Shown here: one piece after another, positions 22,020 to 33,280 of the stretch
How positions within the stretch are numbered: position 1 is the first letter of the stretch
How the letters are laid out: each line of letters opens with the position of its first letter
From: Megaustenia siamemsis
Lineage: Eukaryota; Mollusca; Gastropoda; Stylommatophora; Ariophantidae
Assembly: GCA_032433765.1 (NCBI GenBank)
Contig: JAVIAB010000159.1
Coordinates: 58,405,042 to 58,469,041 of the forward strand
Length of the DNA: 64,000 nt
Direction: 5' to 3'
Position numbers and translations under genes: made by a program
Notes under the pieces: generated by a model
Told to the model about the DNA's origin: nothing
The model's input: the letters and a program-made list of their open reading frames with translations, nothing else
Databases searched by the model: none

Positions 22020-24250
22020 TACATCGTCGCTGTGCTTCCTACTCGCTGTTTGTGAGTCAATCACTACCTTCCTACTCGTTGTTTGTGAGTCAATCACTAC
22101 CTTCCTACTCGCTGTTTGTGAGTCAATCTCTACCTTCCTACTCGCTGTTTGTGAGTCAATCTCTACCTTCCTACTCGTTGTTTGTGAGTCAATCACTACC
22201 TTCCTACTCGTTGTTTGTGAGCCAATCTCTACCTTCCTACTCGTTGTTTGTGAGTCAATCACTACCTTCCTACTCGCTGTTTGTGAGTCAATCTCTACCT
22301 TCCTACTCGCTGTTTGTGAGTCAATCTCTACCTTCCTACTCGTTGTTTGTGAGTCAATCACTACCTTCCTACTCGCTGTTTGTGAGTCAATCTCTACCTT
22401 CCTACTCGTTGTTTGTGAGTCAATCTCTACCTTCCTACTCGCTGTTTGTGAGTCAATCTCTACCTTCCTACTCGTTGTTTGTGAGTCAATCACTACCTTC
22501 CTACTCGCTGTTTGTGAGTCAATCTCTACCTTCCTACTCGCTGTTTGTGAGTCAATCTCTACCTTCCTACTCGTTGTTTGTGAGTCAATCACTACCTTCG
22601 TACTCGTTGTTTGTGAGCCAATCAATATTTTCCTACTCGCTGTTTGTGAGCCAATCAATACTTTCCTACTCGCTGTTTGTGAGCCAATCAATATTTTCCT
22701 ACTCGCTGTTTGTGAGCCAATCAATACTTTCCTACTCGCTGTTTGTGAGTCAATCAATACTTTCCTACTCGTTGTTTGTGAGCCAATCAATACTTTCCTA
22801 CTCGTTGTTTGTGAGTCAATCAATACCTTCCTACTCGTTGTTTGTGAGCCAATCAATACCTTCCTACTCGTTGTTTGTGATCCAATCAATACCTTCCTAC
22901 TCGCTGTTTGTGAGCCAATCAATACTTTCCTACTCGTTGTTTGTGAGTCAATCAATACCTTCCTACTCGTTGTTTGTGATTCAATCTCTACCTTCCTACT
23001 CGTTGTTTGTGAGCCAATCTCTACCTTCCTACTCGTTGTTTTTGAGCCAATCTCTACCCTCCTACTCGTATTTTGTGAGCCAATCTCTACCTTCCTACTC
23101 GTTGTTTGTGAGCCATTCTCTACCTTCCTACTCGTTGTTTGTGAGTCAATCTTTACCTTCCTACTCGCTGTTTGTGAGTCAATCAATACCTTCCTACTCG
23201 TTGTTTGTGAGTAAAGCAATACCCTTCTACTCGTTGTTTGTGAGTCAAGCAATACCCTTCTACTCGTTGTTTGTGAGTCAATCTTTACCTTCCTACTCGT
23301 TGTTTGTGAGTCAATCAATACCTTCCTACTCGTTGTTTGTGAGTCAATCTTTACCTTCCAAATCGTTGTTTGTGAGTCAATCTTTACCTTCCTACTCGCT
23401 GTTTGTGAGTCAATCTCTACCTTCCTACTCGTTGTTTGTGAGTCAATCAATACCTTCCTACTCGTTGTTTGTGAGTCAATCACTACCTTCCTACTCGCTG
23501 TTTGTGACTCAATCTTTACCTTCCTACTCGTTGTTTGTGACTCAATCTTTACCTTCCTACTCGTTGTTTGTGAGCCAATCTCTACCTTCCTACTCGTTGT
23601 TTGTGAGTCAATCAATACCTTCCTACTCGTTGTTTGTGAGTCAATCAATACCCTTCTACTCGTTGTTTGTGTGTCAATCAATACCTTCCTATTCGTTGTT
23701 TGTGAGTCAATCAATACCCTTCTACTCGCTGTATGTGAGTCATTCTTTACCTTCCTACTCGTTGTTTGTGAGTCAATCAATACCTTCCTACTCGTTGTTT
23801 GTGAGTCAATCAATACCTTCCTACTCGTTGTTTGTGAGTCAATCTTTACCTTCCTACTCGTTGTTTGTGAGTCAATCTTTACCTTCCTACTCGTTGTTTG
23901 TGAGTCAAGCAATACCCTTCTACTCGTTGTTTGTGAGTCAATCTTTACCTTCCTACTCGTTGTTTGTGAGTCAATCAATACCTTCCTACTCGTTGTTTGT
24001 GTGTCAATCTTTACCTTCCTACTCGCTGTTTGTGACTCAATCTTTACCTTCCTACTCGTTGTTTTTGAGTCAATCTTTACCTTTCTACTCGCATTTCGTG
24101 AGTCAATCTCTACCTTCCTACTCGTTGTTTGTGAGTCAATCAATACCTTCCTACTCGTTGTTTGTGAGTCAATCACTACCTTCCTACTCGCTGTTTGTGA
24201 GTTAATCAATACCTTCCTACTCGCTATTTGTGAGTCAATCTTTACCTTCC
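22020..24250. repeat. 33-bp satellite, main monomeric block
   Basis: About 67 units of TTTGTGAGTCAATCACTACC plus TTCCTACTCGTTG. Variation concentrates at a few positions: AATCAC, AATCTC, AATCAA or AATCTT; GTT or GCT; GAGTCA or GAGCCA. As 33 is a multiple of three, several frames stay open for 400-800 codons on both strands; these are not genes. Confidence 0.97.
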
Positions 24251-24900
24251 TACTCGTTGTTTGTGAGCCAATTTCTACTGTCCAACTCGTTGCTTGTGAG
24301 CCATTTTCTACTGTCCAAATCATTCTTTGTGAGCCAATTTATATTGTCCAATTCGTTGCTTGTGAGCCATTTTCTACTGTCCAAATCATTCTTTGTGAGC
24401 CAATTTATATTGTCCAATTCGTTGCTTGTGAGCCATTTTCTACTGTGCAAATCATTCTTTGTGAGCCAATTTATATTGTCCAATTCGTTGCTTGTGAGCC
24501 ATTTTCTACTGTCCAAATCATTCTTTGTGAGCCAATTTATATTGTCCAACTCGTTGCTTGTGAGCCATTTTCTACTGTCCAAATCATTCTTTGTGAGCCA
24601 ATTTATATTGTCCAATTCGTTGCTTGTGAGCCATTTTCTACTGTCCAAATCATTCTTTGTGAGCCAATTTATATTGTCCAACTCGTTGCTTGTGAGCCAT
24701 TTTCTACTGTCCAAATCATTTTTTGTGAGCCAATTTATATTGTCCAATTCGTTGCTTGTGAGCCAATTTCTACTGTCCAAATCATTCTTTGTTAGCCAAT
24801 TTATATTGTCCAACTCGTTGCTTGTGAGCCATTTTCTACTGTCCAAATCATTCTTTGTGAGCCAATTTATATTGTCCAATTTGTTGTTTGTGAGCCAGTT
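24251..24900. repeat. 66-bp higher-order repeat of the 33-bp satellite
   Basis: About nine to ten dimers. One monomer reads GAGCCATTTTCTACTGTCC plus AAATCATTCTTTGT; the other reads GAGCCAATTTATATTGTCC plus AATTCGTTGCTTGT. The dimers are much more alike than the monomers within a dimer, which defines a higher-order repeat. The block is continuous with the monomeric array. Confidence 0.93.
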
Positions 24901-25633
24901 TCTACCCTTGAATTCACAGTTTCCCAGCTCATTTTACCAGCATTTTTACCAAATGTGAATACGTTTCTAATCTCCATCCCACCGTCCGCTGATGCGTTTC
25001 TGCTGTCTGTTTGACTATTTGTTAGCAGATCTTCTAACTGCACTGAATAGTGACGGGTATAAATATGTGTGTTTGTTTTAATGACCAGGATAAACCTATT
25101 TTCTTTAAATATAAAGAGAATGCATTACATTAGTTGAAACTACAACTAAATGCAATAAACCACATACATAAAAACATCAATGTAGACATATGCCAGTCTT
25201 CTAGAACCTCAAACGTGTGTCTGGTTTTATCGATCGTTGTATTTTATTTTCTCGTGTTGATGAGTTCTAAGTTGACAACAACAACCTGCCCAAAATTGAC
25301 ACATCATAAATGTGTAGAAGCAGAGCAGTTGATGACAGTTACATTGAAGGCAAGATTATACAAAACTTCGAAGCATACAAAACGATATTAAACACAAGAA
25401 AGTTAAAACTACAAGATAATAGTATAAATAATGTTCATGTGCGATGAGTTAAATTAGGAAATAGTGTTCAAACTGATTAATTCGTTGAACATGCTACTAT
25501 ATCTGTAGAAGCAATGTGGACTAAACAGTGAAATAGTTTAGTAACTGACTAGAGAGACAGTTGGCGAACAAATTATGGGATATAGACAGTTTATTTTAAC
25601 AACATTTGCTCTGAGTAACAGGTTTGCTAACTT
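24901..25633. other. Unassigned spacer
   Basis: Trailing degenerate satellite motifs up to about 25020, then AT-rich DNA. An 85-codon open frame (25134-25391, plus) has no recognisable domain and I do not call it a gene. Confidence 0.5.
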
Positions 25634-25950
25634 CCTAGCTGGAACAGTTAACAACTAAAGAACAGTTAACAACTAAAGAACAGTTAACTACTAAAGAACA
25701 GTTAACTACTAAAGAACAGTTAACAACTAAAGAACAGTTAACTACTAAAGAACAGTTAACTACTAAAGAACAGTTAACAACTAAAGAACAGTTAACTACT
25801 AAAGAACAGTTAACTACTAAAGAACAGTTAACAACTAAAGAACAGTTAACTACTAAAGAACAGTTAACTACTAAAGAACAGTTAACTACTAAAGAACAGT
25901 TAACTACTAAAGAACAGTTAACTACTAAAGAACAGTTAACTACTAAACTA
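25634..25950. repeat. 18-bp minisatellite with 54-bp periodicity
   Basis: About 17 units of AACAGTTAACTACTAAAG. An AACAACT variant recurs mostly every third unit, giving a 54-bp higher-order pattern in the first two thirds of the array. Confidence 0.93.
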
Positions 25951-26275
25951 TGTAACTGAATAATAAAAATGAATTGGTGTGTAAAATACAGAACGTTAGT
26001 AAAATCTGTCCTCATAGATCATATTAGCTAACTAGCTCCTTCGTAAATAAGGAATGAGTTAATTAACGATTCTTTAATCAATATGTTAATTAACAACCTA
26101 GGAAGTTATATTTCTAATTTGTAAATAGTCAACGACAACATTAGCGTCAATGACCTGGTAACAGTAGAAAGATACAATTGTAAGGTAACAGCTTGACTAA
26201 GTAAGGACAGCATCAAATAATTCGACGTTTCGGCCATATGGTTGTATCGCTATGATTGTAGTGCCACAAGACGCT

Positions 26276-26760
26276 AACATGATTAGGAGCTAGTGGTGGG
26301 GTGTAGCGTACGCTCCAGCATGGTATGGTAGCAGCTTTATAAAAAAAAAGAAATAAAAAACAAAGTCCTAACGTTTCTAACGTGTGGACTTCATCGAACA
26401 TAAAGAACAAAATAAATAGACAATGAAATTAAGATAAATTCAATACATCCGGGATGAGTGGTGGGAGTAGATACAAGAGAAATACAAAGTAGAATAAGAA
26501 ATGACATAATACAGCAACAGGAGGATGTACTTCTTTATAATGATAAATGTTCTATATAAGAATAACAATTGATAAAAATTAGTAAACAGAAAACAACTTA
26601 ATTAATTAAATAATAAATAATGTAAGACTTAGCTGAGACTCGATCCAGAAGTTTCCAGTATAAGGACATTATTTATCTGTGCTCCTTTTTTGTAAAGCTG
26701 TCACTATACCTTGTAGGCGTGGACGTTACAACCAACTACTACTAGCTACCACCTTTATAT
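26276..26760. mobile_element. Inverted-repeat element with Penelope-type motifs
   Basis: Diverged inverted repeats: the left (about 26296-26352) has GCTAGTGGTGGGGTGTAGCG and GCAGCTTTATAAAAA; the right (about 26685-26755), reversed, has GCTAGTAGTAGTTGG and GACAGCTTTACAAAAAAGG. Between them the minus strand reads GATGAAGTCCACACG then GAAACGTTAGGAC (about 26400-26360), a motif typical of Penelope-like and hammerhead-bearing termini. It is adjacent to the Penelope-like RT at 27.6-28.65 kb, so it may be that element's terminal repeat. Confidence 0.55.
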
Positions 26761-26839
26761 CAGCACTGCGATTATGTGTGTTGTTCCGACTACAAGATTA
26801 CATGAATTTATATACATTTAATTAGCAACATATATATAA

Positions 26840-28650
26840 ACGAGTCACTAGGAGGGATAACATCAGAAGAGGCCAACAGAAGAGCAAATAATCGCAGATT
26901 GTTTCTCCCCTCGACGCCAACGGCAGCAGAGGAAGGATAGAAGAAGAAGACGTAGAGTAGCGGAAGAGAAAGAAGAACGTCTTTTTGGTGGGATCGTCAA
27001 GGGGTCAAAAGCAATAGGCTGAATGCTGTATGTTGTCAGACCAAAGGTCACTGTTACTAACGTGACTGCATGAATAGGAAGCCATAGACAACGGTTCTCA
27101 AGTAGGGACAGAGAGATTGGGTTCCACGATGCTGTAGGATCTGATCTGGAGATAATAAATAATGAGAGACGGGAACCACTACTGATATGACATAGTAGAA
27201 TAAAACGAATGGAATGATTCCTATCGAGCAGCGATAACCATTTAGGGAATGAGCAGAAGGTGGCAGTAGGATGAAGTCCTAGAAATTAAACCGTCCAAGA
27301 TAGGGGGGGGGGAGTTAGAGAAATGGGGTTGGGAAAAATTAAACTACCCTAACCCTCGGGGGCGGGGGAGCGGGTGAGGTTAGGAGCACTAGTGTAGATG
27401 ACACGATGGAGGGGGGGGGGGTTGAAGGACCGATACTTGGTGACTGCTACGACAAAGATAAATCAACAAGTGATGGACTTGGGGACTGCTACGACAAAGA
27501 TAAATCAACAAGTGATTGACTTGGTGACTGCTACGACAAAGACAAATGAACATGTGATGGACTTCAAAGTGGACGTCTTTGCCTTGTCGCAGAGGTGCAG
27601 GAAACGTAAGTTCTGAGAAAACAGGATAATTTTCCGACATGATTTGTGTATGGAGAGAATTGGAGAATATAAGAATCAACATTGATAAGTTTGTAAAATA
27701 AAGGGGGGTGGAGGCCAGACGGGTGGAAAGAGACATGACGGTAATCGATGAGGCGGAGAACGAGTACGAGATGGAGGGGTGACAAGAACACACACACAAC
27801 ATTTTAAAAAACTTTTCTAAATCCTGGCTCCAAAAGATGCTAATCTCCGAAACCATCATCAATGTACCGCAAGTTTATCAGATGAAGGTGGCGCCGGTAG
27901 GAAGATGTGATTTGATGGTACAGGTACCTCATTTATTGACAAGCATAATTAGGTCACATTTTATTGCTCATGGCGATGTCACTAGTGTGGTCACATAATT
28001 TATCGTTGAATTCAGGTTAAAGATGGCGCTGATATCATCAGATAAATGGGAGGAGTGACTCTTATGAAGAACTGAAGTGCCGCCCTCGTGACGTATAGAA
28101 GTAAGGAATGAATAGACATCAAGAACACATACACTGTATGTCTTACCAGGTAGGGGAGATAAATTAGAGTTAAGTTTATGGTGTGTTTAATGTCATTAAC
28201 GTATAAGTGAAGGCCCTTGACGATGGGTTGCATGATGCTATAAATGTAGTCTAATATATGTTCCTACTGGCAGGAGCACATTAAGACTATAAGTCTGCCA
28301 CGGGAGCCAGGTGTTTGATTTTAGGTAGAACACGGAAGGAGGGCTTGTCTAAGTCAGAGACTTGAAGGATAAGATTGGAAGTTCTATAGGAGACGTGGCG
28401 GTCAATAAGTTCTAACACCGTGGACAGGAATAACTTGTTTGTTGGTAACAATTTTGTCAGCTAGATACGGTCTATAGAATGTGTGGTTAGAGCATTGCCT
28501 ATACTCCTCCAGATTGAGAGGTCTTTGCACCAAATCACAACAGTGTCGCTTTAGTTTGTGAGATCCATGACAATGTCATCTCGTAGGCGGAGAATACAAA
28601 GTGCCCGAGATATCCCCGTGATTGAGGTTTGAGCGATGTAGTCTACATGG
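26840..28650 (-). pseudogene. Penelope-like element reverse transcriptase (minus)
   Basis: Heavily shifted, but in coding order it shows LRLRDDIV (about 28585), SDTVVIWCKDLSI (about 28550-28510), FRVLPKIKHLAPV (about 28345-28300), QPIVKGLHLYVNDIKHTI (about 28230-28180), VCVLDVYSFLTSI followed by HEGG (the RT box with catalytic Asp, about 28130-28080), then FWSQDLEKFFKML and CHPSISYSFSAS (about 27835-27765). These match the order of Penelope-like RTs, as recalled (IV-PADK, LPKIHKP, PLV, LVTLDVSSLYTNIPHEEG, HP-I-FT). Such elements usually add a GIY-YIG endonuclease; I cannot see one. A 42-bp repeat (about 3 units, 27437-27570) interrupts the 3' half. Confidence 0.72.
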
Positions 28651-28852
28651 GCTCCAGCGCCGAAGTTTGTGTACAAAATATTTATCCAATTAAAAGGAAG
28701 TCCCAGGACGTTGAGTTTAGTGGAGACTAGAAGTTGGGAAACAAGGGAATTTGTCACCAGAAGGGGAAAGTGGGGGCTGTTGATGGAAATGGAGAATAGA
28801 TTGGTGGAGTTGGAATGTAAGGTTTTAAAGTGTTGTTTACGGTCACCACTGG

Positions 28853-29585
28853 GACACAATGGGACACGTTTCAAAACTGTTAGGAAGACATCAGAGAGTT
28901 GTAAGTCTGAGGATATACAGACCACTAAACATGGACACAATGTGACACGTTTCAAAACTGTTAGGAAGACCTTAGAAAGGTGTAAGTATGGGGGTATACA
29001 GACCACTAAACATGGACACAATGTGACACGTTTCAAAACTGTTAGGAAGACATCAGAGAGTTGTAAGTCTGAGGATATACAGACCACTAAACATGGACAC
29101 AATGTGACACGTTTCAAAACTGTTAGGAAGACCTTAGAAAGGTGTAAGTATGGGGGTATACAGACCACTAAACATGGACACAATGTGGCACGTTTCAAAA
29201 CTGTTAGGAAGACATCAGAGAGTTGTAAGTCTGAGGATATACAGACCACTAAACATGGACACAATGTGACACGTTTCAAAACTGTTAGGAAGACCTTAGA
29301 AAGGTGTAAGTATGGGGGTATACAGACCACTAAACATGGACACAATGAGACACGTTTCAAAACTGTTAGGAAGACCTTTGAAAGGTGTAAGTCTGGGGGT
29401 ATACAGACCACTAAACATGGACACAATGTGACACGTTTCAAAACTGTTAGGAAGACCTTAGAAAGGTGTAAGTCTGGGGGTATACAGACCACCAAACGTG
29501 GACACAATGGGGTACGTTTCAAAACTGTTAGGAAAACCTCAGAGAAGTGTAATTCTGGGGGAATACAGACTACCAAACTGGAGTC
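28853..29585. repeat. 81-bp minisatellite with alternating subtypes
   Basis: Nine units of 81 bp beginning GGACACAATGTGACACGTTT. The first six alternate between two variants (TCAGAGAGTTGTAAGTCTGA and TTAGAAAGGTGTAAGTATGG), a 162-bp higher-order repeat; the last three do not. It lies just upstream of the Penelope-like RT. Open frames on both strands reflect the period of 3 x 27. Confidence 0.93.
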
Positions 29586-29689
29586 TACATGAAGAGTTTG
29601 GGAGGAGTGCGAGCAATTGGTGGGGTGCAAAGTAATTTATACAAGGTATGGTCTTCAAAAACAGGAGAACAGAATAATTTTTAACATTT

Positions 29690-30066
29690 CTATTCACATA
29701 TAAATGAAAAGACTATTAGAGGCCACAGAGATGGGATTTCTCAGCAGAATGTTGAAAGTTCCTTGGACAGCTAAAAAGACCAGTGAGGAAGTTCTCAAAG
29801 AGGCCAAAACAAAAAGGGAGCTCTTAAAAACATCAGAAAGAAGCAATCAACATTTTTCGGGCACATCATAAGAAGAGGAAAGTTGAAATACTTGGTTACA
29901 ACTGGCAAAATAAAAGGAAAGAGAGATCGTGGGCGACAAAGAGAGAAAATACTGGATAGCTTGGTGTCATGGCATGGAAAACAGTCAACAGCAGAACTAA
30001 TACGATGCACTGTAGATAGAAGATTGTGGAGGGACATGATCACCTACGCCAACCGGTATGGCACAT
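29690..30066 (+). pseudogene. 5'-truncated LINE 3' end
   Basis: MLKVPWTAKKTSEEVLKEAK (about 29750), then after one shift FFGHIIRRGKLKYLVTTGKI (29850-29910), RDRGRQREKILDSLVSWHGK, and LWRDMITYANRYGT with the stop at 30066-30068, then a CACATGATG tail. It is the same family as 2280-4279 and 49880-50055. Confidence 0.85.
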
Positions 30067-30754
30067 GATGCTGTTCCACATATGGCTTACCTCAGAAAAC
30101 AAGAACAATATAAACGGACAATGGAGTAAAGATAAGCTCTACTACATCTAGGATGGGCGGAAATAGTAATTCAAGGAGAATTAAAAGTGGGATAAGAAAT
30201 GGAATAATAAAACAAAAGGGGGAAGCACTTTACAAAAAGAGAATAAAACCGGTATATATACATATATAGAAGAAGAGTTAGACGAGCAAGGAGCCCGTGA
30301 CACTTCAGTTACTGGTTAAAATACATGTGAAAAGTTTGTCACAAAGAAACTATTAACCTGCGTAATAATTAGATATAATGAATAAGTCCCAGAAGTAGGT
30401 GGAAGAGCTTAGAGAGATGAGATAGTAGGTGGGTGTCCAGGTGGCAGAGCAAGTACTGATGGCTGGAGATGACGGGTCGAACCCATCGCAGACTGCAACG
30501 AATTTTATCCTCTGAAACTCTCTCAAAGCGCTCAAAGTCCAGAGTCTGATTTGAGATTGGAACTTCGGTATGAAGCCCCGACAAAGTTGGTGTAGTCGGA
30601 GTCATGTGTGGATAATGTTGAGATGGCGTGAGAATATGCGTTCTATTTTTTTTTCTTCTTTAAAAGTAAGGACGTCAAATTAAGTAGAAACGCAGGAAAT
30701 TTTCGTAGGCAGAAGGTTTCTATTGAAATTGAAGATCTGAGACTGAGAAGGTTT
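30067..30754. other. Unassigned spacer with possible Penelope-related sequence
   Basis: The A-rich segment 30090-30260 resembles 26400-26560 in wording and order (AACAATAAACGGACAATGG..., ATCTAGGATGGGCGG versus ATCCGGGATGAGTGG). It may therefore be a decayed copy of the same inverted-repeat or Penelope element. No gene recognised. Confidence 0.4.
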
Positions 30755-32035
30755 AACGGGAGTGAGAGTAAGGAGGCGTGTCTAATGAAGATGAAGATAT
30801 GATGGGGAGAAGAAACCATTATGATAGTAAGGAGGCGTGTCTAATGTAGATGAAGATATGATGGGGAGAAGAAACCATTATGATAGTAAGGAGGCGTGTC
30901 TAATGAAGATGAAGATATGATGGGGAGAAGAAACCATTATGATAGTAAGGAGGCGTGTCTAATGTAGATGAAGATATGATGGGGAGAAGAAACCATTATG
31001 ATAGTAAGGAGGCGTGTCTAATGTAGATGAAGATATGATGGGGAGAAGAAACCATTATGATAGTAAGGAGGCGTGTCTAATGAAGATGAAGATATGATGG
31101 GGAGAAGAAACCATTATGATAGTAAGGAGGCGTGTCTAATGTAGATGAAGATATGATGGGGAGAAGAAACCATTATGATAGTAAGGAGGCGTGTCTAATG
31201 TAGATGAAGATATGATGGGGAGAAGAAACCATTATGATAGTAAGGAGGCGTGTCTAATGTAGATGAAGATATGATGGGGAGAAGAAACCATTATGATAGT
31301 AAGGAGGCGTGTCTAATGTAGATGAAGATATGATGGGGAGAAGAAACCATTATGAGAGTAAGGAGGCGTGTCTAATGTAGATGAAGATATGATGGGGAGA
31401 AGAAACCATTATGATAGTAAGGAGGCGTGTCTAATGAAGATGAAGATATGATGGGGAGAAGAAACCATTATGAGAGTAAGGAGGCGTGTCTAATGAAGAT
31501 GAAGATATGATGGGGAGAAGAAACCATTATGAGAGTAAGGAGGCGTGTCTAATGAAGATGAAGATATGATGGGGAGAAGAAACCATTATGAGAGTAAGGA
31601 GGCGTGTCTAATGAAGATGAAGATATGATGGTGAAAAGAAACCATTATGAGAGTAAGGAGGCGTATCTAATGAAGATGAAGATATGATGAGGAGAAGAAA
31701 CCATTATGAGAGTAAAGAGGCGTATCTAATGAAGATGGAGATATGATGAGGAGAAGAAACCATTATGAGAGTAAAGAGGCGTATCTAATGAAGATGGAGA
31801 TATGATGAGGAGAAGAAACCATTATGAGAGTAAAGAGGCGTGTGTAATAAATATAGAAATATGATGGGGAGAAGAAACCATTATGAGAGTGAACATGCGT
31901 GTCTAATGAAGATGGAGATATGATGGGGAGATGGCACACTTTGAGAGAGTAAACATGCGTGTCTAATGAAGATGGAGATATGATGGGGAGATGGCACACT
32001 TTGAGAGAGTAAACGGGCGTGAATAATGAAGATGC
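30755..32035. repeat. 59-bp minisatellite
   Basis: About 21 units of GTAAGGAGGCGTGTCTAATG plus TAGATGAAGATATGATGGGG plus AGAAGAAACCATTATGATA. Units become more divergent toward the right. Confidence 0.95.
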
Positions 32036-32935
32036 AAATTTGATGAGTAGAAAGCAAACTCAAAAAGAGTAAATTCATGGTGATAAGGCACAATCTGAAA
32101 GAGTAAATGGGCGTAACTAATGAAGATGAAGAATTCATGGTGATAAGGCACACTCGGAAAGAGTAAATGGGCGTAACTAATGAAGATGAAAAATTCATGG
32201 TGATAAGGCACACTCGGAAAGAGTAATTGGGCATAACTAATGAAGATGAAGAATTCATGGTGATAAGGCACACTCGGAAAGAGTAAATGGGCGTAACTAA
32301 TAAAGATGAAGAATTCATGGTGATAAGGCACACTCGGAAAGAGTAAATGGGCTTAACTAATAAAGATGAAGAATTCATGGTGATAAGGCACACTCGGAAA
32401 GAGTAAATGAGCGTAACTAATGAAGATGACGAATTCATGGTGATAAGGCACGCTCGGAAAGAGTAAATGAGCGTAACTGATGAAGATGAAGAATTCATGG
32501 TGATAAGGCACACTCGGAAAGAGTAAATGGGCGTAACTAATGAAGATGAAAAATTCATGGTGATAAGGCACACTCGGAAAGAGTAAATGGGCGTAACTAA
32601 TGAAGATGAAAAATTCATTGTGATAAGGCACACTCGGAAAGAGTAAATGGGCGTAACTAATGAAGATGAAAAATTCATGGTGATAAGGCACCCTCGGAAA
32701 GAGTAAATGGGCGTAACTAATGAAGATGGAGAATTCATGGTGATAAGGCACACTCGGAAAGAGTACGTGGGCTTAACTAATGAAGATGAAGATGAATAAT
32801 TCATGGTGATAAGGCACACTCGGAAAGAGTACGTGGGAATAACTAATGATGATGAAGAATTCATGGTGATAAGGCACACTCGGAAAGAGTAAATGGGCGT
32901 AACTAATGAAGATGAAAATCTGATGGTTAGAAACA
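32036..32935. repeat. 60-bp minisatellite
   Basis: About 14 units of exactly 60 bp (AAATGGGCGTAACTAATGAA plus GATGAAGAATTCATGGTGAT plus AAGGCACACTCGGAAAGAGT). The shared TCTAATGAAGATGAAGA / ACTAATGAAGATGAAGA core shows common descent with the 59-bp block. One unit (about 32775) carries a 6-bp expansion GATGAA. Confidence 0.95.
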
Positions 32936-33280
32936 CACATTATATGAGTAAATGGGCGTGTCTAATGAAGTTGAGGAACTGATGGGAAGAACAACCTTCC
33001 GGAGAGAACTAATGGGGGCATCTAATAAAGATAGAGAACTGATAGGAAAACAGGCTCACTCCGAGAGAGTAACTGGGAGTGTCTAATAAAGATCGAGAAC
33101 TGATGGGAAAAAAGGCACATTCAGAGAGATTAAATAGGGGTGTCTAATAAAGATCGAGAACTGATAGGAAAAAGAAGCACACTCCGAGATAGTAAATGGG
33201 CGTGTCAAATGAAGAGAGAGAACTGATTGGAAGAAGGCACATTCTTAGAGGTTAATGGTCGTGATTAATGAAGATAGAGT
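32936..33280. repeat. Degenerate transition between satellites
   Basis: Five to six diverged units of about 58-61 bp with GTGTCTAATAAAGATCGAGAACTGATGGG-like cores, linking the 60-bp and 61-bp blocks. Confidence 0.8.

Noticed and set aside
21900..24323. An 807-codon open frame (minus) and 717/401-codon frames (plus)
   Set aside because: They lie in the 33-bp satellite; 33 is a multiple of three and the unit lacks stops in several frames, so long open frames are expected without coding.
25134..25391. 85-codon open frame with a hydrophobic segment
   Set aside because: No family features, splice context or neighbouring exons; length is within chance for AT-rich DNA.
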